A DNA stretch of 32,450 nt from Bacteriovorax stolpii (GTDB lineage: Bacteria; Bdellovibrionota; Bacteriovoracia; Bacteriovoracales; Bacteriovoracaceae): NCBI GenBank assembly GCA_945905815.1, contig CAMDQH010000029.1, positions 1-32,450 of the forward strand, written 5' to 3'. The position numbers were made by a program, and so were the translations under genes. The notes under the pieces were generated by a model that ran no database searches, had not been told where the DNA came from, and saw only the letters and a program-made list of their open reading frames with translations. Numbering within the stretch: the first letter of the stretch is position 1; every line of letters starts with the position of its first letter. Of the stretch, positions 24,344-32,162 are shown in pieces.

Positions 24344-25996
24344 TTATCTCAGGTTATTTTGACCTTTTATGGAAAGAGCTGCATTGGCACGGCCACGGCC
24401 ATCTGAGAAAAATTCTAATTGTTCAAGATATGTGTCTTTCAACTCTTTTAATTCCAAGTCAAAGAGAATTTTTTGATTAAAAGGGGCAATATCATGAAAA
24501 ATTCGCTGAATCACCTTCTGCTGGAATCTCACAGTGTTAACATTGGTAACGAGTCCGTACTGAGGAAGGCCCTTTAATAAAAGAGTTTGGTCAGTTTTTA
24601 CGCCTAATACTTTGATCTGAAGATGTGGAAATCCATTCTCAATAATGACTTTTAGGCCAATTCCCAATCGCACAGGGAAACGAAGCTCTGATCTTCCTAA
24701 TATAATTCTGTCTCTACCATTTAGTCTGTAGAGAATGTCGAGGTAAAGATTGAATACCTCCCCCTTCTCTTCTGCCAAAATAAATGCCCGTTCTGACCCA
24801 AGGGTAAAGTCTTTGCTTCCAAGATCAAGCACTCCGGCTTGAGCCGCAGCAGAAACAAGCTCATTTATATAATGCTCACTTATGCTAACTACTAAATTGG
24901 CGCGTTTTTGATTAAACAGTAAATCAATATCCTGCATGGACTGCTCGAAGGTTCCAATTTCTATCTTTCTTCTTTCTTTAGTCGGAAGTTGAGGCGCTCT
25001 ACACGGAAGGACCAGAAGATCGTTCTCGTTTGCGCAAAAATGTCCATCAAGTTTTGCTTCAAGAATTCTGGTATTAGCATCTACTGACATTGTTTTTAAA
25101 TCAAAGAATGTACTAACTTCACCCTTCGTTGAAAAAGATCTGGGGGTAAATATTTCCTGAGGCTTGTCTTTGATTATGTTGGCAAACCTATCCTGCATTC
25201 TGGCCTTTAGCAGATCAAGGATAGCCAATTTCATTTCTTCTTTTCTACTTAAAATAAAGTTTTTAATTTTTTCATGATCAAAAGTAATGACCCTGCCTCC
25301 AACTCTAATTGAAACGACAGGTATGGCAATATCTTTAATATGAAAGTCGATTAATTCTGGACGTTCAACAATTTTGGCAAACACTCTTGATAGATCAATT
25401 GTATGCAGGGAAATCATTAGGGAATCGGGCATTAGTGCTGTTTGCCATCCCATTGGAAGCTCAACCATCAATTCCGGACTAACAATAAACTCCGGTTCAA
25501 TTAAGCCTATTTCAAATTTTATAGATTCGTCGCTTTGAGGTTTTTTAAGTTCGACTTGAAAAGCGATTTTGCTCGAAGCAAGCTTTAAGCCTTCTACATA
25601 ATTTAAGGTTACGTAATCAATTCTATTTTGTTCAGAAATTCCAGGTTTAAATTCTGAACTAAATTGGTGCATTGAGTATGAGAATTGGTCAATTTGAATT
25701 TTAAAGTTTGATTCAAAAAGCCTAATATTAAAAAGCTCCTGCCAGTCTTTAATCCATGCTTGCGTGTCACTTGGTAGATCATCTATTAGTTTTTTAAAAT
25801 CAACTATGATCGGAGCTTTAAACGTTTGATTGTAAGGATCGCCGAAATTATTATTAATAAGAAATGTCCGAAGGCGGTTGATCAAAGAAGCCGATGCCTG
25901 CTGGTCCATTCTGGATTTTATTACGATGTCTTGGGGACTATCTCCCCAGGCGAAACTATTTATCAAAACTGACACAATTAATAAATATTTTTTCAT
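24344..25996 (-). CDS. Exported TULIP/BPI-like candidate protein
   Basis: This 550-residue protein starts with a Sec signal peptide (Lys-Lys-Tyr, hydrophobic core, cleavage near Phe-Ala-Trp-Gly-Asp, residues 15-19). It has no membrane segment afterwards. Residues 372-392 read ISEHYINELVSAAAQAGVLDL, strikingly like the start of the second half of BPI/LBP lipid-binding proteins ('ISEYFFNTA..YQEAGVL'). Long alternating-hydrophobicity strands follow, with Gly-x-Pro-x-Leu-Gln-Ile-Lys near 483. The first half also has a long helix-plus-strand layout, so a two-module tubular lipid-binding (TULIP) fold is plausible. Cys321 and Cys332 could form a disulfide. The ATG has no Shine-Dalgarno (CCCC precedes it). 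The alternative is a lineage-specific periplasmic protein without lipid binding. Confidence 0.6.
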   Translation of the reverse strand: MKKYLLIVSVLINSFAWGDSPQDIVIKSRMDQQASASLINRLRTFLINNNFGDPYNQTFKAPIIVDFKKLIDDLPSDTQAWIKDWQELFNIRLFESNFKIQIDQFSYSMHQFSSEFKPGISEQNRIDYVTLNYVEGLKLASSKIAFQVELKKPQSDESIKFEIGLIEPEFIVSPELMVELPMGWQTALMPDSLMISLHTIDLSRVFAKIVERPELIDFHIKDIAIPVVSIRVGGRVITFDHEKIKNFILSRKEEMKLAILDLLKARMQDRFANIIKDKPQEIFTPRSFSTKGEVSTFFDLKTMSVDANTRILEAKLDGHFCANENDLLVLPCRAPQLPTKERRKIEIGTFEQSMQDIDLLFNQKRANLVVSISEHYINELVSAAAQAGVLDLGSKDFTLGSERAFILAEEKGEVFNLYLDILYRLNGRDRIILGRSELRFPVRLGIGLKVIIENGFPHLQIKVLGVKTDQTLLLKGLPQYGLVTNVNTVRFQQKVIQRIFHDIAPFNQKILFDLELKELKDTYLEQLEFFSDGRGRANAALSIKGQNNLR

Positions 25997-26069
25997 GGGG
26001 ATATTTATATCAAATAAAACAAAGGGCAGGCATCTAAAAAATAAACGTGAGGTTTCTGATATTGGGCTC

Positions 26070-26651
26070 TTACACTCGCCATCCTACTTTTAGGAGCCAT
26101 AATTTGAGTTCAAGGGCTTTTTTAACTGGATCCTTAGGTGGTTTTGTATGTGTAACTTGTAAAAGAACTTCAGCAATTGGGGGAAGACCGAAGGCTTTTC
26201 TTCTCTCATCTACAAACTTAGGGTCCTCAATGGGGGTTGCTTTTAACTCACCCTCCTCCCATTCAAGATTGGTTCCAAATAACTGTCGTCTTCCTTCTAG
26301 AAAACATATCTTGTCTTCCGTGTAGGCCAGTAGTTCTTTGGGATAGTCTTCTTGGGAAACTGCTAAACGAATTTGAATCAAAGATTCTCGCATGAAATCA
26401 GGGAGAGAAATTGCGTGTTGAATAATTAACCAAGATAAGTGCACCCCTTTCTCACCGGCGTTTGAAAGGACTGGAAATCCCTTGGTCTCTATCATTCGCT
26501 TTAGTTTTTGAGCATTTAGCAATTGAGCTTTTTCTAGATCGGGATGATAGGTGTCCTCTAAAACACCTTTGCCCATTAAAACATCTTGGATGACTTGATC
26601 TCTTTCTATAAGGGGGGTTAGTTTTTCAATCCAGTACGTATCAACATTCAT
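26070..26651 (-). CDS. DUF6624 domain-containing protein
   Basis: This 193-residue soluble protein matches the layout of DUF6624. It has Asn/Asp-Leu...Lys-x-x-Ile-Glu-x-Lys-Gly-Phe-Pro, then GEKGVHLSWLIIQHAISLPDF (a Gly, His and Gln-His pair), then AYTEDKICFLEGRRQLFGT, where family members have 'Asp-Arg...Gly...Gln-x-Tyr-Gly-Thr'. The function of the family is unknown. No signal peptide is visible. It starts 4 nt after the small Cys-rich gene, so the two are probably co-transcribed. The AAGGA is very close to the ATG, suggesting coupled translation. Confidence 0.7.
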   Translation of the reverse strand: MNVDTYWIEKLTPLIERDQVIQDVLMGKGVLEDTYHPDLEKAQLLNAQKLKRMIETKGFPVLSNAGEKGVHLSWLIIQHAISLPDFMRESLIQIRLAVSQEDYPKELLAYTEDKICFLEGRRQLFGTNLEWEEGELKATPIEDPKFVDERRKAFGLPPIAEVLLQVTHTKPPKDPVKKALELKLWLLKVGWRV

Positions 26652-26655
26652 GTCC

Positions 26656-26898
26656 TTAAAAATAACTTATAATCATGTCATCTTCTTCTTCAGTACCTCG
26701 GTAGGCAGAGAAGTTGGCCTTATACATTAACATAAAATTTGTTTGCCCAATTTTAAAGAGCTGGACAGAATGGCTATAGCAGAGAGGGATAGTCAGGCTT
26801 CTCCCTTTTTTCGTATTAGTTCCAAAAATCTGGCTACTAACTGTCTCTAGATTTGTAATTCCTTGATATTTGCATATAAAACAGCGCTTATCTTTCAT
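26656..26898 (-). CDS. Small Cys/His protein, probable zinc-binding, unknown function
   Basis: The 80-residue product has Cys6-x2-Cys9 near the N-terminus and Cys40-x2-His43 in the middle (PLCYSHSVQLF), a spacing typical of a structural zinc site such as a treble-clef or HNH-like knuckle. No catalytic His-Asn pair is visible, so I do not call it a nuclease. The tail is acidic (EEEDD). The ATG at 26898 has only a weak purine-rich upstream sequence. Its stop is 4 nt from the DUF6624 start. It is divergent from the glutamine amidotransferase gene, 98 nt away. It is probably real, given its tight packing with DUF6624. Confidence 0.6.
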   Translation of the reverse strand: MKDKRCFICKYQGITNLETVSSQIFGTNTKKGRSLTIPLCYSHSVQLFKIGQTNFMLMYKANFSAYRGTEEEDDMIISYF

Positions 26899-26996
26899 GT
26901 TACTTATATCGATAAGACCTACATATAACTTTAACGAGTTTTTTAATATCTAATCAAATATTAAGATTGGAAGTGTAATTTCAGGGTAAAAAAATT

Positions 26997-27863
26997 ATGT
27001 GTAGGATTTTTGGATTTCGTTCGGTTCTTTTTTCCAAAGTACACTCAAGTTTAGTGTCTGCTGAAAATGCACTCATGGGTCAAAGTAGCAGGCATCCTGA
27101 TGGATGGGGTATGGTTTATTATATTGCTGATACTCCCCATGTTGTAAAATCGACAGTGACGGCCGAATCAGACTCTCTTTTTAAACATGTGTCTGGAATT
27201 GTAACCTCACAAACTGTACTCGCTCATATTCGAAAAGCGACACATGGAAAGCTGACTTTACTCAATACACACCCTTTTCAATACGGACGATGGACTTTTG
27301 CACATAATGGAAACATTAAACATTTTGAAAACGTAAAAAAAACACTTTTAGAAGAAGTCTCCAAAGAAATGCGCCCATTCTGCCTTGGCGAAACTGACAG
27401 CGAAATTATCTTTCATTTAATCCTGACTTCTATTAATAAACTTGTTCCAATTCATGACTCTCATCCGAACCTGAATCTAGTGATGCAAGGTATTTCAAAT
27501 GCCATTACCCGTATCTGCGAAATCGTTGGCGACTTATCAATCAAAGAGACTGGCATCCCTACAGAAAACTACCTGACTTTTGTGATTTCAAATGGCCCTA
27601 TTATGATTGCAATGAACGGGGGCATGAGTCTCTACTACAGTACTCACAAGAAGAAATGTCCTGAAAGAGATACATGTCAAAGCCTTGCCCCTTGGTGCGA
27701 GGCAGTTGCTCAAGGAGAAATGAATGTGAACCATTTAATTATTTCTAGTGAGCCACTACAGGGAGAAAATGTGTGGTTTAAAATAGCCCCAGGAGAATTG
27801 CTTGGTGTTGATTCTCAAATGAAACTTAATTCACATTTAGTGACTCTTCCTTTTACCAAATGA
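26997..27863 (+). CDS. Class II glutamine amidotransferase (YafJ/EgtC-like)
   Basis: This Ntn-hydrolase releases ammonia from glutamine. The mature protein would begin with the nucleophilic Cys2 in Met-Cys-Arg-Ile-Phe-Gly, fixing the start at 26997. Other family marks are SSRHPDGWGMVYY (about 31-43), HIRKATHGKLTLLNTHPF (about 76-93) and TFAHNGNI (about 98-105) with the Asn-Gly oxyanion pair, then GETDSE near 130. It has no synthase domain, so the acceptor is unknown; relatives include YafJ and gamma-glutamyl hercynylcysteine hydrolase EgtC. A late Cys-Pro...Cys...Cys cluster (about 222-235) is unusual. AGGGT lies upstream. The stop overlaps the next gene by 4 nt. Confidence 0.9.
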   Translation: MCRIFGFRSVLFSKVHSSLVSAENALMGQSSRHPDGWGMVYYIADTPHVVKSTVTAESDSLFKHVSGIVTSQTVLAHIRKATHGKLTLLNTHPFQYGRWTFAHNGNIKHFENVKKTLLEEVSKEMRPFCLGETDSEIIFHLILTSINKLVPIHDSHPNLNLVMQGISNAITRICEIVGDLSIKETGIPTENYLTFVISNGPIMIAMNGGMSLYYSTHKKKCPERDTCQSLAPWCEAVAQGEMNVNHLIISSEPLQGENVWFKIAPGELLGVDSQMKLNSHLVTLPFTK

Positions 27864-28246
27864 AAGTTATTTTCTTTGATGGTTATTGTGGTCTTTGTAA
27901 TGGATTTGTTGATTTCATGATTAAGATCGACAAAGAAGGCCAGTTCAAATTTTCTCCCCTTCAAAGTGAATACGCAAAATCCAACCTTAATCCTTCAGAC
28001 ATTTTGGATTTAAAATCCGTGGTCGTTTTGATTGATGGAAAAAGTTACCGTAAAGCCGAAGGAGTTTTTAAGGCCTTGACTTCAATTGGTGGGGTATGGA
28101 AAATGGCAGCAATTCTTAATTCGTTTCCTAATAGCATTTTGAACTTTGGCTACGAATTAGTGGCCGAGAATAGGTACCGACTGTTTGGAAAGAGAGACAC
28201 TTGTCGCTTACCTACTCAAGAAGAAAAATCCAGATTTATACTTTAA
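27860..28246 (+). CDS. DCC1-like (DUF393) thiol-disulfide oxidoreductase family protein
   Basis: This 128-residue protein is of the DCC family, named for the N-terminal Asp-x-x-Cys-x-x-Cys motif. Here Phe-Asp8-Gly-Tyr-Cys11-Gly-Leu-Cys14-Asn lies at the start, with FSPLQSEYAK and a closing RYRLFGKRDTC that are also typical. The fold is thioredoxin-like and a redox role is presumed from the CxxC. The ATG overlaps the amidotransferase stop, implying coupled translation. The stop is 1 nt from that of the convergent trpS, with no terminator visible between them. Confidence 0.88.
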   Translation: MKVIFFDGYCGLCNGFVDFMIKIDKEGQFKFSPLQSEYAKSNLNPSDILDLKSVVVLIDGKSYRKAEGVFKALTSIGGVWKMAAILNSFPNSILNFGYELVAENRYRLFGKRDTCRLPTQEEKSRFIL

Positions 28247-28247
28247 G

Positions 28248-29240
28248 TTAGCGAACCAACCCTACGGCATTGTAGGCATTCTCAAGAGTCACGCGCGATC
28301 GAACTCGAGCACGTTCAGCTCCACTTTTCATCAGCTGACTCAAGTAATCCTGATTTTTCATTAAATCGTCATATTTCTCACGAACTGGCTTAAGTGTTTG
28401 TACAACGACTTCAGCAAGGTCTACTTTCAGATGTCCATACATCTTCCCTTCATACTCTTTTGTCAGTTGATCAGTCGTTTTTCGACTTAGAACCGAATAG
28501 ATTGTCATAAGATTTGATAGGCCTGGCTTGGTTTCAGGATCATACTTAACTTCTGTTCCAGAATCAGTTGCTGCACCTTTGATTTTCTTTTCGATTACTT
28601 TAGCGTCATCAATTATTGAAACAAAGTTTTTTTCATTTTCATCAGACTTGGACATTTTCTTTTCAGGTTCCTGCAGCGACATGATCCGAGCTCCTGATTT
28701 TCCGATGTAAGCTTCTGGCATTTTGAAAATGCCAGGGCCATATCGGTTTTCAAAAAAACCTACGATATCTCTACACAGTTCGAGATGCTGTCTTTGGTCT
28801 TCCCCAACTGGAACTAAGTCTGCTTGATACAAAAGAATATCAGCGGCCATTAAAATAGGATAAGTATACAAACCTGCATTAATATTCTTAACGTGTTTTT
28901 CTGATTTTTCTTTGAACTGAGTCATTCGATTCAAGTAGCCCATTGGTGTAAGGCAAGTGAGTAACCAAGAAAGCTCCGTATGCTCAGGGACTTGAGATTG
29001 AACGAAAATAATATTTTTATGTGGATCTAAACCTAGAGCAAGATATTGAGCGAAAAAACTGAAAGTCCGCTGTTGCAAAACTTTAGGATCTTGAAAAACA
29101 GTAAGCGCATGCAAATCGGCTAGAAAGTATAAACAATCATACTGCTCTTGAAGTTGCTTCCAATTATGAATAGCACCAATATAATTACCTAAGGTTAAAT
29201 CACCGGTAACTGTACTGCCGCTCAAAATTGTTTTTTTCAT
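28248..29240 (-). CDS. trpS: Tryptophanyl-tRNA synthetase
   Basis: This class I aminoacyl-tRNA synthetase charges tRNA-Trp. From the ATG at 29240 it is 330 residues, normal for the bacterial enzyme. The N-terminus KKTILSGSTVTGDLTLGNYIGA carries the HIGH-type motif as Leu-Gly-Asn-Tyr. LLYQADLVPVGEDQRQHLEL is the tryptophan/ATP region and EKKMSKSDEN is KMSKS. An in-frame TTG at 29267 would add nine residues unlike any TrpS N-terminus, so I prefer the ATG, although neither has a good Shine-Dalgarno. The gene follows the exported beta-rich protein by 46 nt, too short for a T-box leader. Confidence 0.96.
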   Translation of the reverse strand: MKKTILSGSTVTGDLTLGNYIGAIHNWKQLQEQYDCLYFLADLHALTVFQDPKVLQQRTFSFFAQYLALGLDPHKNIIFVQSQVPEHTELSWLLTCLTPMGYLNRMTQFKEKSEKHVKNINAGLYTYPILMAADILLYQADLVPVGEDQRQHLELCRDIVGFFENRYGPGIFKMPEAYIGKSGARIMSLQEPEKKMSKSDENEKNFVSIIDDAKVIEKKIKGAATDSGTEVKYDPETKPGLSNLMTIYSVLSRKTTDQLTKEYEGKMYGHLKVDLAEVVVQTLKPVREKYDDLMKNQDYLSQLMKSGAERARVRSRVTLENAYNAVGLVR

Positions 29241-29286
29241 TTGGTAAGTATACGGTTCAATTTGCAAAAAAACAAGGAAGGTCAGA

Positions 29287-30396
29287 CTACAATTGTGGGG
29301 CAGAAGCAGTGTCCATTTTTTTAGTTTTTTTAAAAACCTTAACTGAAATACCTAAGGTCACTGGCATATAGTTCAGCCTGTAAGTCGCGGTTCCATCCAA
29401 AAATGACTGCTTAATTTTTGAGGTCGTTATTTTTTGATCCATGAAGACGGCCAGTCTTCCTTTTTCATATTCAAGCCTGTGCCCAGCAGTGAAAGTTGCA
29501 CCCTTTACGCCCCAATCCTGTGACTTAGAATCACTCCCCCAATAATCATCCTTCTTCATATATGCACTGTAGCTATTCCCAGCAATCAAACCAACCTGCA
29601 CTGACGGAGTGTAACTTAGTTTTCCATATTTTTCACTCGAAACAATATCAATTTTTCTACCATAACCAATCTGTGGATTTATTTGTCGATAAGTGTTTTC
29701 GAGTCTCCAAAGATGCATTTCACCTGGTTGATTATTATATCCATCAAATTCTTCGCGGACTTTAATTTCTTTATCGACAGCAACTCCATCGATGGTACCT
29801 GTAACCTGTTTGACCTGGTGATTTACCATCAGGTATTTCATGTGAAAAAGAGAAAGTGTAAAAACATTTTTTCCTTTTTCTACGTTAATCATAAAAGTAT
29901 TTGTTGGTTCATCTATAAATCGAAAAGCATTATCAATACCCTTCAGGTTTTCGGACCTAAAGTATTCAAAACTGTGTCTTTCCTTCCATTCAAAATCTTT
30001 GATGTCGACATTTACGCGAGAACTTCGCAGTTTAACATCGCTATTAAAATACTCAGTCCGAGTATATCCAAAATAAAATTTGATATTCCATTCATCCCTG
30101 TCTTGATCAAGCTGTTTAATCGTAATAGGCTCAAAAGCTTGATCTTTTCCCATTTGATTTAAATTTGTACAGATACTTTGAATTTCTTTGGGAACTGCTT
30201 CTTTCTCATCTAATACTTTGGCCAAGTTTTTATGTAATTCTTCAAATGTGTTTTCGGAAGCAGGTTGGAGAACGAGACACTCTTCTTTAATAACTTCTTT
30301 AGGACACAAATCGAGAATATTTATATCCACTGAAAAGCTTTGCTGGCCGTAAGCGAGATTCGAAATAATAAGTATTAATAAGAGTGAATATTTCAC
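29287..30396 (-). CDS. Exported beta-rich protein, possible outer-membrane barrel
   Basis: I do not recognise this 369-residue protein. It has a short signal peptide (Met-Lys-Tyr-Ser, hydrophobic run, cleavage near Ala-Tyr-Gly-Gln). A region with three Cys (31, 40 and 75), two of them close enough to pair, follows to about residue 80. From about residue 105 onward, alternating polar/aromatic strands dominate (for example FYFGYTRTEYF, HSFEYFR, FTLSLFHMKYLM, PVTLGISVKVF), typical of a porin-like beta barrel. The end does not finish on an aromatic residue: about a dozen polar residues follow the last strand-like segment. The start is GTG at 30396 without a clear ribosome site. It could be an outer-membrane channel or a surface protein of unknown role. 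Confidence 0.65.
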   Translation of the reverse strand: MKYSLLLILIISNLAYGQQSFSVDINILDLCPKEVIKEECLVLQPASENTFEELHKNLAKVLDEKEAVPKEIQSICTNLNQMGKDQAFEPITIKQLDQDRDEWNIKFYFGYTRTEYFNSDVKLRSSRVNVDIKDFEWKERHSFEYFRSENLKGIDNAFRFIDEPTNTFMINVEKGKNVFTLSLFHMKYLMVNHQVKQVTGTIDGVAVDKEIKVREEFDGYNNQPGEMHLWRLENTYRQINPQIGYGRKIDIVSSEKYGKLSYTPSVQVGLIAGNSYSAYMKKDDYWGSDSKSQDWGVKGATFTAGHRLEYEKGRLAVFMDQKITTSKIKQSFLDGTATYRLNYMPVTLGISVKVFKKTKKMDTASAPQL

Positions 30397-30459
30397 GAAT
30401 ACTTATCGGTATTAATCAGGTTTTCTTAAGCTTTCATGTAACCAACCGAAAGAACTGGC

Positions 30460-31860
30460 CTATCCCCGCCAGGTAACAAGTGTTTTTCTCTCGCTAAAAT
30501 CCTCCATCGTGAAGCGAATTCCCTCTCGCCCTAAGCCAGATTCTTTCACTCCACCGTAGGGCATGTTGTCCGCTCGATAGGTTGGAATATCATTAAAAAT
30601 TATCCCTCCAACTTCAAGCTCTTGAGCTGCCATCTGCTGCAATTTTGAGCTATCCGTAAAAACTCCGGCCTGAAGACCAAACTTTGAACTATTTATTTCT
30701 TCAATCACTTTTGCAAAGTCATCATATTCATGGAGGATTACGATCGGCCCAAATGCCTCCTCACATGAAATTGGTAAATTTTTAGGAACATTTTTTAAAA
30801 TGGTTGGTTCAATCAATCGAGGATGACTAAATCCATTGACCTCGTCAACGGCCTTACCTCCAGCTAAAAGTAGAGCTCCACTTTTAGTCGCCTGATTAAT
30901 CCAATCCAAAATCCTCTTAAACGATCGATCATCTATAATTGGTCCAATGAGGGTTTCTTTTTTCCATGGATCGCCAAAACTTATATTTTTTGTCTCAGCT
31001 ACAAATTTGTCTTGAAACTTAGACGCAATTTCTTTGTGAACAAAGACATGCTGAATTGAGATACAAATTTGTCCGGCATAGGCGAAAGATCCCCAAACCG
31101 TTCGCTGAACGGCCCTTTCGAGATCAGCATCTTTATGAATAATAACTGCAGCGTTTCCACCAAGCTCAAGACTTACTTTTTTACGAATGGCCTGAGACTG
31201 CAACATCCATCCAACTGCATTTGACCCAGTAAAACTTAAAATAGTAAGTCGAATATCTTTCACTGCTATGGCCGTAAATTCATTGGCCGCCGTAAAAACT
31301 TGAAAGGCTTCCTTGGGAATCTGATCTTGAGAATCTGAAACCTGCTCACGAGCGGCCTCGAATATTTCCGCTAAAATATTCGAAGCACCTGGTGCTTGTG
31401 GAGGTGGCTTCAACATGACAGTTGCACCAATAGCAAGAGCTGGTGCAACTTTATGGGCAACTAAGTTTAAAGGAAAATTAAATGGAGCAATCGCCAAGAC
31501 TGGGCCCCTTGGAACGAAATATGAAACTGCAGCCGAAGTCATGGATGAGTAGGCCCTACCATAAGCTTCTATATCCAGAGGAATAAGGTCACCGCTGTAA
31601 CGTTTGGCTTCCTCTGAAGCAATGGTAAAAGTTGAAATCGCACGAGTTACTTCAGTATCCGCTAAAGTGACCGGTTTTCCTGCCTCGTTAACTATGGCCT
31701 TAACCAGATCAGCACGTCTCAACTCAATTCCTTCTGCCATCTTCAGTAGTAAGCGCGAGCGTGTCGATCGACTGACATGACGAAATTTTTTGAATGCTTC
31801 ATCACAAGTAGTAATGAGTTTCTCCATCTGATCTTTATTAACGTTCAAATGCGTTTCCAT
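30460..31860 (-). CDS. NAD(P)-dependent aldehyde dehydrogenase
   Basis: This ALDH-superfamily enzyme oxidises an aldehyde to a carboxylate. Key residues are present: Asn128 in the FNFPLN oxyanion segment, Lys151 in MLKPPPQAP for cofactor ribose, the FTGSNAVG loop (210-217), the general base Glu232 in LELGGN, and the nucleophile Cys266 in AGQICIS. The C-terminal EEAFGPIVILHEYDD and GGVKESGLGREG are also standard. At 466 residues it is slightly short. The Pro-rich 'KPPPQAP' replaces the usual Lys-Pro-Ser/Ala-Glu, and the missing Glu may affect NAD versus NADP choice. The substrate is unknown; glyceraldehyde-3-phosphate (GapN-like), lactaldehyde and succinic-semialdehyde types are similar. GGAG precedes the ATG. 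It lies nearest the integrated element. Confidence 0.93.
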   Translation of the reverse strand: METHLNVNKDQMEKLITTCDEAFKKFRHVSRSTRSRLLLKMAEGIELRRADLVKAIVNEAGKPVTLADTEVTRAISTFTIASEEAKRYSGDLIPLDIEAYGRAYSSMTSAAVSYFVPRGPVLAIAPFNFPLNLVAHKVAPALAIGATVMLKPPPQAPGASNILAEIFEAAREQVSDSQDQIPKEAFQVFTAANEFTAIAVKDIRLTILSFTGSNAVGWMLQSQAIRKKVSLELGGNAAVIIHKDADLERAVQRTVWGSFAYAGQICISIQHVFVHKEIASKFQDKFVAETKNISFGDPWKKETLIGPIIDDRSFKRILDWINQATKSGALLLAGGKAVDEVNGFSHPRLIEPTILKNVPKNLPISCEEAFGPIVILHEYDDFAKVIEEINSSKFGLQAGVFTDSSKLQQMAAQELEVGGIIFNDIPTYRADNMPYGGVKESGLGREGIRFTMEDFSERKTLVTWRG

Positions 31861-32061
31861 TTTTCTCCTACAAAGACCAAATCTACTGGCCTAGAAACAG
31901 GTATCTCAATTATCGCCAAATAATTTTCCATTCGGCTAGTATGACTGCCTCAGAGTTATATTTGGATGGCGTTATTTTGATAGAAAATTTCTGGATAAAA
32001 GATTCTACATGCTCTAAAAATAAGCTGTTTCTGAATCTGTAATATAAGTGATTGTAAAAAT
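31861..32061. other. Intergenic DNA between aldehyde dehydrogenase and element boundary
   Basis: The gene-free stretch runs from 31861 to 32162 (302 bases). In this first part I see no open frame of note, no terminator and no clear promoter. It presumably carries the aldehyde dehydrogenase promoter and old chromosomal flank. The remaining part (32062-32162) holds the att-like sequence and the end of the recombinase gene region. Confidence 0.5.
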
Positions 32062-32078
32062 TGGTTGCGGGGGCCGGA
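32062..32078 (-). other. Putative att site: tRNA 3'-end fragment with CCA
   Basis: On the minus strand 32078-32062 reads TCCGGCCCCCGCAACCA. From memory this equals the 3' end of a tRNA (T-stem 3' side, acceptor strand, discriminator A, CCA), best fitting initiator tRNA-Met of many bacteria. The bases on its 5' side contain no TTCRANY T-loop and no matching 5' acceptor strand, so this is a fragment, not a tRNA gene. Such duplicated tRNA 3' ends mark the far end of elements integrated by tyrosine recombinases, and the C-terminal part of one lies 85 nt away. Confidence 0.6.
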
Positions 32079-32095
32079 CTACCGATAGACCCCCG
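32068..32095. repeat. Inverted repeat CGGGGG...CCCCCG at the att-like site
   Basis: CGGGGG (32068-32073) and CCCCCG (32090-32095) are inverted arms separated by 16 nt, overlapping the tRNA fragment. This is an unusual GC-rich block in AT-rich surroundings. It may be the recombinase core-binding site or a hairpin downstream of the recombinase gene. Confidence 0.5.
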
Positions 32096-32162
32096 TAATT
32101 ATTAAATTCAAGTTACCGCGAGAAGCAAAAAGAAGCAAATCCTAAAGAAGCTCTATAAAAGA

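Noticed and set aside
26656-26898. HNH endonuclease
   Set aside because: Cys pairs suggest zinc binding, but no catalytic His-His/Asn pattern is visible, so nuclease activity is not supported.
29683-30162. Plus-strand 159-residue open frame
   Set aside because: It is antisense to the exported beta-rich gene. Its Phe/Ile-rich look comes from complemented Lys/Glu/Asn codons.
32062-32137. Complete tRNA gene on the minus strand
   Set aside because: Only the 3' 17 nt fit. There is no TTCRANY T-loop, no matching 5' acceptor strand and no anticodon arm at the expected distance.
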